The notes under the pieces were generated by a model. It did no database searches. It was not told where the DNA came from and saw only the letters and a program-made list of their open reading frames with translations. Below, one piece after another: positions 17,470 through 26,718 of a stretch of DNA of 64,000 nucleotides. The position numbers and the translations under genes were made by a program. How positions within the stretch are numbered: the first letter of the stretch is position 1; each line of letters opens with the position of its first letter. This DNA is from Candidatus Phosphitivorax anaerolimi (GTDB lineage Bacteria > Desulfobacterota > Desulfomonilia > UBA1062): the NCBI GenBank assembly GCA_001896555.1, contig MPOS01000034.1:233315-297314 (forward strand), read 5' to 3'.

Positions 17470-18069
17470 ATGAATGTCGAATCGTGGATGGTCACCGACC
17501 TCATCACCATAGGGAAAGAAGCGGGAATCAGAGATGCCCTGGCGGTCATGAAGAAGTTTTCCGTGCGCCATCTCCCCGTGGTAGAGGGCGGTCTGTTCAT
17601 CGGGCTGGTCACCTCCGGAGACCTCAAGCAGGCGGTCCTGGCCTCCATGCTCGAAACCCTGAAGGTCGGCGACGTGATGATCCAGAACCCGGTTACCATT
17701 ACCCGGGACACCTCTCTGGAAAAGGCGGCCCGGATCATCTACGAAAAGAATATCGGGTGCCTGCCGGTGGTGGAAGATAAAAGGATTGTCGGTATCATCA
17801 CCATCAAAGACATTCTCAAGGCCTTTATCGAGATCATGGGGGTACTCAGGTCGGGCTCCCGGCTCGATGTGATCCTCAAGAGTGTACACGGGTCCTTTGA
17901 CGAGGTGGTTTCGATCATCGAGAGCAAGGGCGGTTCTATCATCAGCGCAGGCATGACCATCGACGGCGATGAAAACATCCATCACTTCCGCATCTCCGGC
18001 GGCGACACCGCGGCCATTGCCGAAGAGCTCATCCAGCTGGGCTATCGCGGTGTAAAGGTGGTAGACTAA
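17470..18069 (+). CDS. Tandem CBS-domain protein with C-terminal ACT-like domain (AcuB type)
   Basis: 199 residues. CBS1 (about 1-58: VESWMVTDLITI, HLPVVEGGLFIGLVTSGDL) and CBS2 (about 68-125: VGDVMIQNPVTI, CLPVVEDKRIVGIITIKDIL) form a Bateman module that usually binds adenine nucleotides. Residues 130-199 resemble an ACT domain (LDVILKSVHGSFDEVVSIIESKGG). It is probably a small soluble regulator; the ligand and target are not evident. The gene ends tail-to-tail with DUF167, overlapping by 4 bp. Confidence 0.85.
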   Translation: MNVESWMVTDLITIGKEAGIRDALAVMKKFSVRHLPVVEGGLFIGLVTSGDLKQAVLASMLETLKVGDVMIQNPVTITRDTSLEKAARIIYEKNIGCLPVVEDKRIVGIITIKDILKAFIEIMGVLRSGSRLDVILKSVHGSFDEVVSIIESKGGSIISAGMTIDGDENIHHFRISGGDTAAIAEELIQLGYRGVKVVD

Positions 18070-18350
18070 AGCCCCAGAAGCCGGGCCACCTCCTCCGGGG
18101 CCATCCCGCTGATAAAGAGCACCTTGGTCCGCGCCTTTTCCCCGATTTTCACAGAGATCTTCGACTTTGCGATATGGAGCCTCTTGGCGAGAAACGCCAC
18201 CAGGGCCTTGTTTGCCTTGCCTTCCACGGCAGGGGCGCTTAGGTGAACAGACACATGGTCCTCACGGACACCTTCGATCGAGTCCCTGCCGGCATTGGGG
18301 CGGACCCTGCACACGAGGACTGTGCCGTCACCTTCCTGACGGATCCACAT
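18066..18350 (-). CDS. DUF167 / YggU family protein
   Basis: 94 residues with the family pattern RVRPNAGRDSIEG, VHLSAPAVEGKANKALVAFLAKRL and KISVKIGEKARTKVLFI. The biochemical function of the family is unknown. The start lies inside the end of the DivIVA-domain gene (23-bp overlap), and YggT is the first gene of the run. YggT and YggU neighbours are widespread in bacteria. Confidence 0.88.
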   Translation of the reverse strand: MWIRQEGDGTVLVCRVRPNAGRDSIEGVREDHVSVHLSAPAVEGKANKALVAFLAKRLHIAKSKISVKIGEKARTKVLFISGMAPEEVARLLGL

Positions 18351-18858
18351 TCCCCAGCTCTCTGACCCAGTTCTGATAGGAGTCGAGAATCGACTTGAGC
18401 TCGTTGAAGAGGTTCGTTCTCTTGGCCTTCAGCTCGGCGAGCTCCTTTTCCAGGGCCGACTTCATCTGCTGGGCCTCGTTTAGTATCTCGCGCGCCCTTT
18501 CCTGGGCCTGCTCCTCGATCTCCCGCGCCTTCTGGTCGGCGCTCTCGATCTTCTTCCGGGCCTCTTCCTGCATCGCAGAGACCTTTCGCTGTGCCTCGGC
18601 GATCTTCATGTGGGCTTCCTGCTCAGCCAGCCTCTTTTTCTCGTCGGAGAACTGTTTGGCGGAAAGGAAGAGGTCTTCGAGGTCTTTCTGCTTTTCCTTC
18701 ATGGAATCCAGCTCGCTCTTGAGCAGATTGTTTTCCTCGATGAGCTCTTCCATGTCCTCGGCTATTCCCACCAGGAAGCTGGTGACTTCTTCCTTGTCGA
18801 ACCCGGACAACCTCCCTCGAAAACGCTGCTCCCGTATCATTTCAGGCGTCAGTTGCAT
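18328..18858 (-). CDS. DivIVA-domain coiled-coil protein
   Basis: 176 residues. The N-terminal DivIVA/GpsB-like motif (MIREQRFRGRLSGFDKEEVTSFL, about 5-30) is followed by a nearly continuous coiled coil (about 33-160) rich in E, K and Q. DivIVA proteins bind curved membrane and organise poles or septa in Gram-positive bacteria. Here the protein is encoded next to YggT (stop and start share one base), which mirrors the ylmG-divIVA order in Firmicutes and Actinobacteria. Localisation in this Gram-negative cell is inferred only. Confidence 0.85.
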   Translation of the reverse strand: MQLTPEMIREQRFRGRLSGFDKEEVTSFLVGIAEDMEELIEENNLLKSELDSMKEKQKDLEDLFLSAKQFSDEKKRLAEQEAHMKIAEAQRKVSAMQEEARKKIESADQKAREIEEQAQERAREILNEAQQMKSALEKELAELKAKRTNLFNELKSILDSYQNWVRELGNVDPSGR

Positions 18859-19454
18859 CAGAACACTCCTTTCGCTTTTAAGTTGACCCCCAGACGGATG
18901 AGGGTTTGGACCCCATAGGAGTTGATGAGCAGGATCAAGATGATAACCAGTGCCGGGGTGAAGTCGATGCCTCCATAAACCAGCGGCAGTCTCCTTCTGA
19001 ACCAGGAGAACACGGGATAGGTCAGCGCTGAGATGATGCGAACGATCGGGTTATAGGGGTTGGGGCTCACGAAGCTCAACACCGCAGAGATGATCACCAC
19101 GATGAGATAAAAGCTCAGCAGCATGGAGATAGACTGCCCGAGCCCGATGAGGACATTCGCCAGGATATTTCCCCCTTCGATCAAGATGGGGACCAGGGAA
19201 GCATCGAGGAAGTAGACGAGCGCGATGGCGATGATGGGGGAGAAGTCCACACCTCCCGTGATGAGGGGCATATGGCGTCTGAGCCAGAAGAAGAGCGGAT
19301 CGGTGGCCCTGCGGAGAAACCGCACCACCGGGTTATAGGGATCGGGATTCACCCAGGATATCAGGGCGCCGATGATAATGATCCACAGATAGACCGTAAG
19401 CGCAACGTGAAGCAGCTGCCCGGCAAACGCGAGGGGATTGCTCACTCCGTACAT
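18858..19454 (-). CDS. YggT/YlmG-family membrane protein, two tandem repeats
   Basis: 198 residues from the ATG at 19454 (AGGAGGG RBS). Contains two YggT repeats, each with two hydrophobic helices. Both halves carry the same loop: SWVNPDPYNPVVRFLRRATDP in the first and SFVSPNPYNPIVRIISALTYP in the second, followed by LPL(V/I)xGGxDFxP. Members are inner-membrane proteins linked to osmotic tolerance and division-site or chloroplast organisation. First gene of the YggT-DivIVA-DUF167 run. Confidence 0.9.
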   Translation of the reverse strand: MYGVSNPLAFAGQLLHVALTVYLWIIIIGALISWVNPDPYNPVVRFLRRATDPLFFWLRRHMPLITGGVDFSPIIAIALVYFLDASLVPILIEGGNILANVLIGLGQSISMLLSFYLIVVIISAVLSFVSPNPYNPIVRIISALTYPVFSWFRRRLPLVYGGIDFTPALVIILILLINSYGVQTLIRLGVNLKAKGVF

Positions 19455-19653
19455 GGTTCCCTCCTGGCACACCCTTGGGAAATATTCCTTCCTGTATTGC
19501 CGTTTTCCAGGAGATATTGCAAGGATTTTTCACCCCTCTTCATACAAGTCCTGAGGACACCCTTGTGTTTTTCACAATCAAAGATTCATCCTGGACCTCC
19601 TGTTCCCGCGTGCGACAAAGCAGAGGTCAGGCAACTGGGATGGAAAGTATCGC

Positions 19654-22600
19654 ATGAATAAACGGCACTTGAGGAGAACCCCCCTTGCGATCCCAGGGAA
19701 GCTCTGGTACACAAAAGATGTGAAATTGAAGAGGATTGAGATCCGGGGCTTCAAATCCATTGCCAGGAAGATCTCGCTGCCGGTTGCCGACGGGGTGACA
19801 TGCATCGCCGGGCCAAACGGCTGCGGGAAGAGCAACATCATCGATGCCGTCCGGTGGGCCCTGGGTGAACAGTCGAACCGCTCCCTCCGAGCAGGTTCCA
19901 TGAGCGAGGTGATCTTTTCCGGCACCCAGGATGCGCCTCCCGGGTCCATGGCCGAGGTGGTCATGGAGTTTGTGCGGGACGGAGGATACTTTCCCAAGAC
20001 CCTGGAGGGGTTTGACGAGGTGTCCATCTCCCGGAGGCTCTACCGGACCGGCGAGAGCATCTACTCCCTGAACGGGGTCAGGTGCAGGCTCAAGGACATC
20101 ACCGACCTGTTCCTGGACACCGGTCTTAACCGGCACGGGTATGCCATTGTTGAGCAGGGCAAGGTCAAGGACATCATCCAGTCCAAGCCCGAGGATATCC
20201 GCTACCTCATCGAAGAGGCGGCAGAGGTGGGGAGGTTCCGCTTCAAGCGGGCCGACGCCATCAAGCGCCTTGAGGCCACTGCAGCGAACCTTGAGCGGGT
20301 GCGCGACCTGCTGACCGAGGTCTCCCGGCAGAGAGACGAGCTGAAATCGCAGGCCAACAAGGCCCGCAGATATCAGAGCCTTCGTTCGGAAATCAATTCG
20401 CTCACGAAGATGCTCTGGGCCTACGAGATCCTGAAGATCACGGGCAAAAAAGAAAAGCTCGACGAGGTGCTGCAGGAGGTACAGCAGCAGGAGGAGTCAT
20501 TCCGGAAGCAGCACGAGGAGTATACTCGGGCCATGGCAGGGTTCGAGGCCAGGCTGTCCGCGGTCCGCGGAAACATGGATAAAATCAGGCGCGCCATGGA
20601 AGAGACCCGCTCCTATGAGCTGCTCGCAGAGGGCGAGATCGAGGCGAACACGAACAGGGCCCGCGACATATCCTCGACCATCGAGATGCTTGAGAGCCGC
20701 ATCGGGCAGATGACCCGGGAAACCGCCGAGCTCCATGAGAGGGGCGAGCAGGAACGCAGCCATCTGGAAAGGCTTTCTCAGGACATCGCGCAGATCGAAG
20801 AGGAATTGAATTCCCGGAACCTCCACCTTGAATCCATGGAACAGGAATTCGGGGCTTACGAGAGGGATTACAGCCAGAAGAGGGCGCAGCTTTTCGATGC
20901 GATCGGTCATTCCAGGGCAACCCAGCAGCGGATCTCGTCCATGGAGACAAGGCGGCACGAGGCCGAAACCAATGCGAGGAAACGGCGCGCCGATCTGTCC
21001 GAGCTCGGAGTGCAAAGGGCATCTCTCGAATCGAGATATGGAGAGATTGAAGAGGAGTATGACCGGGTGAAATCCCGGGCCGGGAGCCTCGGCGAGAAGT
21101 CGAAAACACTGGGAGATCAGATGCGCGAGCTCCAGTCCCGAATCGAGGCGACCACACACACCCTGGCCGGGCTGGAGAAGTCCCATGCACAGCTTTTGGC
21201 AAAGATATCCATGCTTGAGAGGATCATTCTCGCCGGGGCCATGCCGCCGCCCGGAGATCTCCCCACAAACAACGGCACGAGGCGGGTTGCGGACGCCCTG
21301 AAGGCGAAGAGCGGGTTCGAGGAGACCGTGGGTCTCTCCCTGGGAAAGTCGCTCGATTACCTGATCGTTCAGGACCACGAAGATATCCTGAAGCTGGGCC
21401 GGATAGAAGACGGGGGCCCGGGGTACATACCGCTCAGGCCGCACCTCAACGGCCGGCAGACAGAGACCGGCCCGCAGGGTGAGGGGGTCGTAGCACGCCT
21501 GAAAGATCTCGTAGAGGCTAAGGAGGGGTATGAGGATGTGGTTCATGCCCTGTCCGGAGACATGTGGGTGGTGGAGGATATCCACTGCGCCCTTTCGTTC
21601 TGGAAGCAGGGCATGAGGTCCTGTACCTTTGTCACCCGGGACGGCGTCATCATCGAGCCCTCGGGGGTTGTCCGGACCACCGCCGAGATGGCCAAGTATG
21701 CCGAAGGGCTCAAGGCAAAGGCCGAGAGGGAAGAGCTCTCCCTGCAGGAGATCGCCCTGGATCGGGAGATCGCCTCGACAAAAGAACTTCTCGCACAGCT
21801 CAGGCAGGAGATGCAGCGGATCAGGGAAGACCGGGAGCAGGCCGAGAGCGAGGAACGGTCGCTCAGGGAACAGGCGTCATCCCTCTCAGAAAAAAAGAAC
21901 GTCGCATCGCGCGAACTGGAGCGCATTTCCGAGCGCGAGCAGTCGTACCGGCGCGACATCGAGATGTGGGAATCGATGTCGGAAAAGGTCGAAAGCGACC
22001 TTGCAGATATCCAAAGGCAAAAGCAGGAGCTCGACCAGCAGATCGAATCCATGCAAGATGAGGTTAAGTCCCTCGATGAAAAGAGGGTGGCTGCACGGCA
22101 GCGGCTCCAGAGCGCCCGGGAGTCGATCAGTGCCCATACCCAGCGGGCGGGCGAGCTCAAGGTTACCGCTGCGGCTGCACGGCAGCGGCTTCAGGGGATT
22201 GAAGAGCAGCTCGAGGGCATATCCCGGCAGATCTCCCGTGATGCAGGCAAAAAGGAAGAGCTCGTCAAGACTCTTGCCTCGGTTCAGGATGATCTGGAGA
22301 AGTCCAGGGTCCGGCTCCAGGAGCTTCAGGTTAAAGTCCAAAATCATCGGGAAGCCCTAGAGGCCGCCACCCCCGAACACGAGGAGCTCTTGGACGCGAT
22401 GGCCTCGCTCACCCGGAACAGGGATGAATGCCGGGAAACCCTGACTTCCCTGGAAAAAAAGCACAACGAGATCCTTCTCAAAATCAAGGAGCAGGAGATC
22501 GCCCTGACCATGAGCAACGAGCGATTCGCCTCCCGGTTTTCCGGAGAAGACCTCCCCGCTGTTGCAGAAGACTTCTCTCCCGACGATGCCCGGCAGAAGA

Positions 22601-23226
22601 TCGAGTCCCTGGAGGGCCGGATCGAGAAGATGGGCCAGATCAACTTCGCCTCCCTGGATGCCTTCGAGAACGTACAGGCCAGATGGGACGACCTTCACCG
22701 GCAGTATGAGGATATCGTCCAGGCGAGCGCGAGGCTGAAAGAGGTCATCGCCAATATCGAGAAGCAGAGCGTCAAGGCCTTCACCGAGACCTTCGAGCAG
22801 GTAAGACACCATTTCCAGGAGCTCTTCGCGGCCATGTTCGGGGGAGGGAAGGCGGACCTGGTGCTCCTCGACGGCAACTCGCCCGATTCCGGGGTCGAGA
22901 TCCTGGCCTGTCCGCCCTTCAAACGGCTCAAATCCATGAGCCTGCTCTCCGAGGGCGAAAAGACGCTGTGCGCACTGAGCTTCATCTTTGCCCTGTTCAA
23001 GGTGCGTCCGTCTCCCTTCTGCATCCTCGACGAGGTGGACGCGCCCCTCGACGATGCCAACGTGGTCCGATTCAATCGCCTGATCCGCACCTTTGCCGGC
23101 GATTCCCAGTTCATCATCGTCACACACAACCGGCATACCATGGAGATGTCCGATATTCTCTACGGCGTGACCTTTGATGAGCCGGGGATCAGCAAGGTGG
23201 TGTCCATGTCCCTCCAGGAGGCATGA
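19654..23226 (+). CDS. smc: Chromosome segregation ATPase SMC
   Basis: Up to 1190 residues in SMC order: N-terminal ATPase half (Walker A GPNGCGKSN), long coiled coil, hinge (about residues 528-690, starting GAMPPPGDLP), second coiled coil and C-terminal half (Walker B FCILDEVDAPLDD, D-loop, THNRHTME H-loop). It organises and segregates the chromosome with ScpA/ScpB, which are not in the window. The signature motif reads LLSEGEKTL instead of the usual LSGGEK. Alignment to the family suggests the true start may be the GTG at 19720 (KLKRIEIRGFKS); no start has a strong RBS. Confidence 0.95.
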   Translation: MNKRHLRRTPLAIPGKLWYTKDVKLKRIEIRGFKSIARKISLPVADGVTCIAGPNGCGKSNIIDAVRWALGEQSNRSLRAGSMSEVIFSGTQDAPPGSMAEVVMEFVRDGGYFPKTLEGFDEVSISRRLYRTGESIYSLNGVRCRLKDITDLFLDTGLNRHGYAIVEQGKVKDIIQSKPEDIRYLIEEAAEVGRFRFKRADAIKRLEATAANLERVRDLLTEVSRQRDELKSQANKARRYQSLRSEINSLTKMLWAYEILKITGKKEKLDEVLQEVQQQEESFRKQHEEYTRAMAGFEARLSAVRGNMDKIRRAMEETRSYELLAEGEIEANTNRARDISSTIEMLESRIGQMTRETAELHERGEQERSHLERLSQDIAQIEEELNSRNLHLESMEQEFGAYERDYSQKRAQLFDAIGHSRATQQRISSMETRRHEAETNARKRRADLSELGVQRASLESRYGEIEEEYDRVKSRAGSLGEKSKTLGDQMRELQSRIEATTHTLAGLEKSHAQLLAKISMLERIILAGAMPPPGDLPTNNGTRRVADALKAKSGFEETVGLSLGKSLDYLIVQDHEDILKLGRIEDGGPGYIPLRPHLNGRQTETGPQGEGVVARLKDLVEAKEGYEDVVHALSGDMWVVEDIHCALSFWKQGMRSCTFVTRDGVIIEPSGVVRTTAEMAKYAEGLKAKAEREELSLQEIALDREIASTKELLAQLRQEMQRIREDREQAESEERSLREQASSLSEKKNVASRELERISEREQSYRRDIEMWESMSEKVESDLADIQRQKQELDQQIESMQDEVKSLDEKRVAARQRLQSARESISAHTQRAGELKVTAAAARQRLQGIEEQLEGISRQISRDAGKKEELVKTLASVQDDLEKSRVRLQELQVKVQNHREALEAATPEHEELLDAMASLTRNRDECRETLTSLEKKHNEILLKIKEQEIALTMSNERFASRFSGEDLPAVAEDFSPDDARQKIESLEGRIEKMGQINFASLDAFENVQARWDDLHRQYEDIVQASARLKEVIANIEKQSVKAFTETFEQVRHHFQELFAAMFGGGKADLVLLDGNSPDSGVEILACPPFKRLKSMSLLSEGEKTLCALSFIFALFKVRPSPFCILDEVDAPLDDANVVRFNRLIRTFAGDSQFIIVTHNRHTMEMSDILYGVTFDEPGISKVVSMSLQEA

Positions 23227-23361
23227 GTAAGAGACAAATAGTTCTCCTTCCGGAGAAATAATTTTCACTTCCCCAGAAAAGGGATTGAAAAACCCATTTA
23301 TTTCTCATATGCATGTTTTGCACGCATATTGCAGGCTTTTGAAAAACACAGGGAAGTGATT

Positions 23362-24342
23362 ATGGCACGGATCATGGCGGTCACATCGGGAAAGGGAGGC
23401 GTGGGTAAGAGCAACTTCACGCTCAATGTCGGGATCTGCCTCGCCATGATGAACCACCGGGTGCGCATCCTCGATGCCGATCTCGGGCTTGCCAATATGG
23501 ACGTGCTCCTGGGGATCCGCCCCAACAGAACACTCGAAGACGTCATCCTGGGCAGGCTCGGCATCGATGAGATCATCTTCAAGACTGATTACCATGTGGA
23601 GCTCATCCCGGGGAGCTCCGGCACGCAGGAAATGGCCGATCTGGGCAGGGAACAGCTTGAAGGTCTGGTGAAGCAGGTTTCCGCCCTGTCCGCTTCCTCT
23701 GACTACCTGCTCGTCGACACGGCTTCGGGCATCTCCTCGGGCGTCATTTCCTTTCTCATGGCCGCACCCGAGGTGATCGTGGGTGTAGCGCCAGAGCCCA
23801 CCAGCCTCACGGATGCATACGCCATGATCAAGGTGCTCAAGAAAAACGATTACCCGGGGAGGATATCCATGTTCTCGAGCATGGTCAAGAACAGCTCCGC
23901 CGGGCACAGCCTCTACAAAAAGATCTCGTCGGCCTCCCAGCGTTTCCTTGACACCCACGTGGAATACCTGGGGAGCGTCTACCACGACGACAAGCTCTCC
24001 CGGGCCGTTACCGACCAGGTTCCGGCCGTGGTCAGATACCCCACCTCGGATATCGCCCGCTGCTACCGGATCATTGCGTCCACGCTTCTGGGGCAGGAAT
24101 CAGTGGAGGCGGACCACGAAAAGTTCTGGGCACGGCTCATCACCATGCTCGTAAAGGCCCCGAAACACAAGGTCGCCCCGGCCGGTCCAGACACCGGTGC
24201 CCGAAAGAACGGAGACTTGAGGGGCATGCTCAACATGCTGCTGGATGAGCAGCGCAGAACACGCGAGTTGCTGGAGCGGCTGGTCGAGAAGATCGAGCAG
24301 AACGATATGAGCATCAGGCCCAAGCCGGGCTCGTTCGTGTGA
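23362..24342 (+). CDS. MinD/FlhG (YlxH)-like P-loop ATPase
   Basis: 326 residues from the ATG at 23362 (GGGAAG RBS). Deviant Walker A typical of MinD/ParA proteins (TSGKGGVGKSNFTLN), DADLGLANMDVLLG (switch I region), LLVDTASGISSGV (Walker B). Residues 270-326 form a tail ending in a short amphipathic, charged segment. FlhG counts flagella and MinD places the septum, but no flhF, minC or minE is adjacent, so its role is open. The 23227-23361 gap after smc has a weak TTCTCC/GGAGAA hairpin. Confidence 0.85.
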   Translation: MARIMAVTSGKGGVGKSNFTLNVGICLAMMNHRVRILDADLGLANMDVLLGIRPNRTLEDVILGRLGIDEIIFKTDYHVELIPGSSGTQEMADLGREQLEGLVKQVSALSASSDYLLVDTASGISSGVISFLMAAPEVIVGVAPEPTSLTDAYAMIKVLKKNDYPGRISMFSSMVKNSSAGHSLYKKISSASQRFLDTHVEYLGSVYHDDKLSRAVTDQVPAVVRYPTSDIARCYRIIASTLLGQESVEADHEKFWARLITMLVKAPKHKVAPAGPDTGARKNGDLRGMLNMLLDEQRRTRELLERLVEKIEQNDMSIRPKPGSFV

Positions 24343-24455
24343 TTGCCGGTCTCGAAACCCCTGGAGGCTGAAGAACAGGAAGCCCGTCCGATCCTTGTTG
24401 TATATGCCGCATCATATATTTGACAAAGCATATCCGAAAGGCTAGAAGCAGGACT

Positions 24456-25208
24456 ATGTTCAGCGAGCTCATCAGGGAAGTGCCTGAGACGAAACAGCAG
24501 CAGAAGATCTCAAGGGTGGTGCTGGGTCTGGGTTATATCGCAGTCGAGGTGGAAGGCTCGGGAGTCGGGCTGTGCGCCAATATCCTGCCGGAAGAAAAGA
24601 CGGGGTGCACGGTTTTTCCTCGGGCCGGTTCACTCAAGGGCTCCAGGGTGTCCGATCTACTCGAGCTCGGGCTGAAAGGCGATCTCTTAGGCCGGTCCAT
24701 TGCCCTGGCCGCGGTCAATGCCGTGAGCAATCAGGAAAAAGACAGCGGCGTTGAACAAGACGTGTTTGAAGCCGTAGCCGTTCATGAAGGCGAGAGGGTG
24801 GTCATGGTGGGGTTCATCGCGCCGGTGGCTGCAATGCTCAAGGCAAAGGGATGCACAGTCGACATCTTCGAGCACCGCAGGCTCGACGATGCGCGAATCC
24901 GGCCCCAGGAAGCCATGGAAGAATGTTTCTCCCGGGCGGATGTCGCCGTCATCACCGCGACCTCGATCATCAACGGGAGCCTTGGGGACATCCTTGCCTT
25001 CAAGAGCAATGCGCGGGCAGTGATTCTCATGGGCCCCTCGACCCCCATGCTTCCCCGGGCGTTTTCGTCCACGCCCGTGACCTTTCTCGCCGGATGCCGG
25101 GTGGTCGATGCCGGAAAGGCCATGGATATCGTCATGGAAGGAGGGGGCACCCAAGTCCTGTACAGAAACACAGCAATGAAAAAAATCATCAGGGAGATAA
25201 AGCAATGA
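24456..25208 (+). CDS. DUF4213/DUF364 family protein (putative heavy-metal chelatase-like)
   Basis: 250 residues from the ATG at 24456 (AGCAGGA RBS). The N-terminal domain (about 1-90) and the Rossmann-like C-terminal domain (HEGERVVMVGFIAPVAAML; ATSIINGSLGDILAF; VILMGPSTPMLPRAF) match the DUF364 family, named for suspected metal chelation. Members often occur near molybdenum, tungsten or metal-uptake genes. Here the stop overlaps the moaA start by 4 bp, which suggests a role in molybdopterin or metal handling. Biochemical function is not established. Confidence 0.75.
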   Translation: MFSELIREVPETKQQQKISRVVLGLGYIAVEVEGSGVGLCANILPEEKTGCTVFPRAGSLKGSRVSDLLELGLKGDLLGRSIALAAVNAVSNQEKDSGVEQDVFEAVAVHEGERVVMVGFIAPVAAMLKAKGCTVDIFEHRRLDDARIRPQEAMEECFSRADVAVITATSIINGSLGDILAFKSNARAVILMGPSTPMLPRAFSSTPVTFLAGCRVVDAGKAMDIVMEGGGTQVLYRNTAMKKIIREIKQ

Positions 25209-26206
25209 AACCCCTCATGGACAACTATCAGCGGCAGATCCGGTACTTGAGGATCTCCATCACTGACCGGTGCAACCTGCGGTGCAGATACTGCATGCCC
25301 GCAACCGGGGTGAAGTGGATCCCCCACGAGCACATCATGCGGTATGAGGAATTTTTACGCATCGCTCGCATCTGCGTTTCCCGCGGAGTGGACAAGGTCC
25401 GGATCACCGGAGGCGAGCCGCTCCTGCGCAAGGGCCTGATCCCGTTCATCCGGGGCCTGAAGGAGCTCGAGGGGCTCAAGGACCTCTCGCTCACCACCAA
25501 CGGGGTGATGCTGTACTCCATGGCGGAAGATCTCAAAAACGCAGGCCTGGACCGCCTGAACATCAGTCTGGATACCCTCAGCAGGGAAAAGTTTTCGCAC
25601 ATCACCCGGGTGGACGCCTTCGAGCGGGTCAGTGCCGGCATCCGGCGCGCGTTCGATGTCGGGCTGTCGCCGGTGAAGGTCAATGTCGTAGCCATCAGGG
25701 GGTTCAACGACGACGAGATACCCGCATTCGCGGAGATGACCCTGAACTCTCCGGTCGAGGTTCGTTTCATCGAACTCATGCCCATGGGCTGCGCAACCAG
25801 GTACGGCGAATGCGAGCTCATTGGCGCGCCCGAGATCCGGGACATCATCGAGAAGCGCTTCGGTTCACTTGAGAAGGTCGAATACAAGCACGGCCCCGCA
25901 CAGGTTTACCGCATAGGAGGGGCACAGGGTACCATCGGTCTCATCGGGGCCTTGAGCGAGCACGCCTTCTGCAGCAGGTGCAACCGCATCAGGATCACAG
26001 CCAGCGGGTATTTAAGGCCGTGCCTCTTTTCGGAAAAGGAGCTCGACCTGAGGATCCCCATGAGACAGGGCATCTCCGACCATGAGCTCGAACTCCTCAT
26101 CGAGAAAGGGGTCGGGATGAAAAACCTGAACCACCGCCTCTGCACGGGAAGCCATCCGGCAGCCGATCAGGGATGCCGGACCCTGATGAGCTCTCTGGGG
26201 GGTTAA
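25205..26206 (+). CDS. moaA: GTP 3',8-cyclase MoaA
   Basis: 333 residues. Radical SAM enzyme that starts molybdenum-cofactor synthesis from GTP, with MoaC. N-terminal [4Fe-4S] motif CNLRCRYC, followed by ITGGEPLLR and TTNGVML. The C-terminal second cluster is in CSRCNRIRITASGYLRPC. The frame is open upstream, but the start at 25205 (ATGA overlap with the DUF364 gene) matches the family. The C-terminal GG-like tail ends SSLGG, the pair needed for activity in MoaA. Convergent with the PilZ gene, with which it overlaps by 4 bp. Confidence 0.96.
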   Translation: MKPLMDNYQRQIRYLRISITDRCNLRCRYCMPATGVKWIPHEHIMRYEEFLRIARICVSRGVDKVRITGGEPLLRKGLIPFIRGLKELEGLKDLSLTTNGVMLYSMAEDLKNAGLDRLNISLDTLSREKFSHITRVDAFERVSAGIRRAFDVGLSPVKVNVVAIRGFNDDEIPAFAEMTLNSPVEVRFIELMPMGCATRYGECELIGAPEIRDIIEKRFGSLEKVEYKHGPAQVYRIGGAQGTIGLIGALSEHAFCSRCNRIRITASGYLRPCLFSEKELDLRIPMRQGISDHELELLIEKGVGMKNLNHRLCTGSHPAADQGCRTLMSSLGG

Positions 26207-26559
26207 GAGGCCGCCTGTTTGCGGGCCGACTCGATCAGCCTCACAAACGAGAGCAGATCCTTCCGGAAGAGGATCTTGTTTGTGTTCAGGAGAATAAGCC
26301 CTGATTTCTTCTCGGGGTCCTCCTCCTGTGACGCCCAGATAACCTTGCAATACAGAGAGATATCAGGCTCCTCTGCTTGAGAGCCGATAGCAAGGCGCAC
26401 CACAGAGCCCACCGGAAAATCCGCTCCGCCCACACATACACCCTCTTCCGAGGCGTTGACCACGGAAACGGATTTCACGATATCCATGAGCTCGACGGAT
26501 CCGCGCAGGTCTTCCAGGTTGATTCTCTCGAATGCACGCTTTTCTTTCTTGATGACCAT
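26203..26559 (-). CDS. PilZ-domain protein (putative c-di-GMP receptor)
   Basis: 118 residues. Carries the PilZ signature elements: an RxxxR-type motif at the N-terminus (KRAFER, residues 7-12) and NASEEGVCVGG matching D/NxSxxG about 30 residues later, followed by beta-strand pattern FPVGSVVRLAI and YCKVIWA. It could bind cyclic di-GMP and signal to surface or motility functions. No other domain is present. A TTGACA occurs about 30 bp upstream on the minus strand but its -10 box is poor. Confidence 0.8.
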   Translation of the reverse strand: MVIKKEKRAFERINLEDLRGSVELMDIVKSVSVVNASEEGVCVGGADFPVGSVVRLAIGSQAEEPDISLYCKVIWASQEEDPEKKSGLILLNTNKILFRKDLLSFVRLIESARKQAAS

Positions 26560-26718
26560 TTTTCCCTACTACCCCGAAAACACAGTATATGTCAAGCCCT
26601 CATTCTCTCAGGAGGCGGTTCCTCCTCTCGTGCGGCTAAAGCGCGGCCCGGGAGTCCGCCAGAGGGCCTCTGCCCTTATGTAAGCTCTCTAGTGATCATT
26701 GCCCCGTCTTTTATCCAG

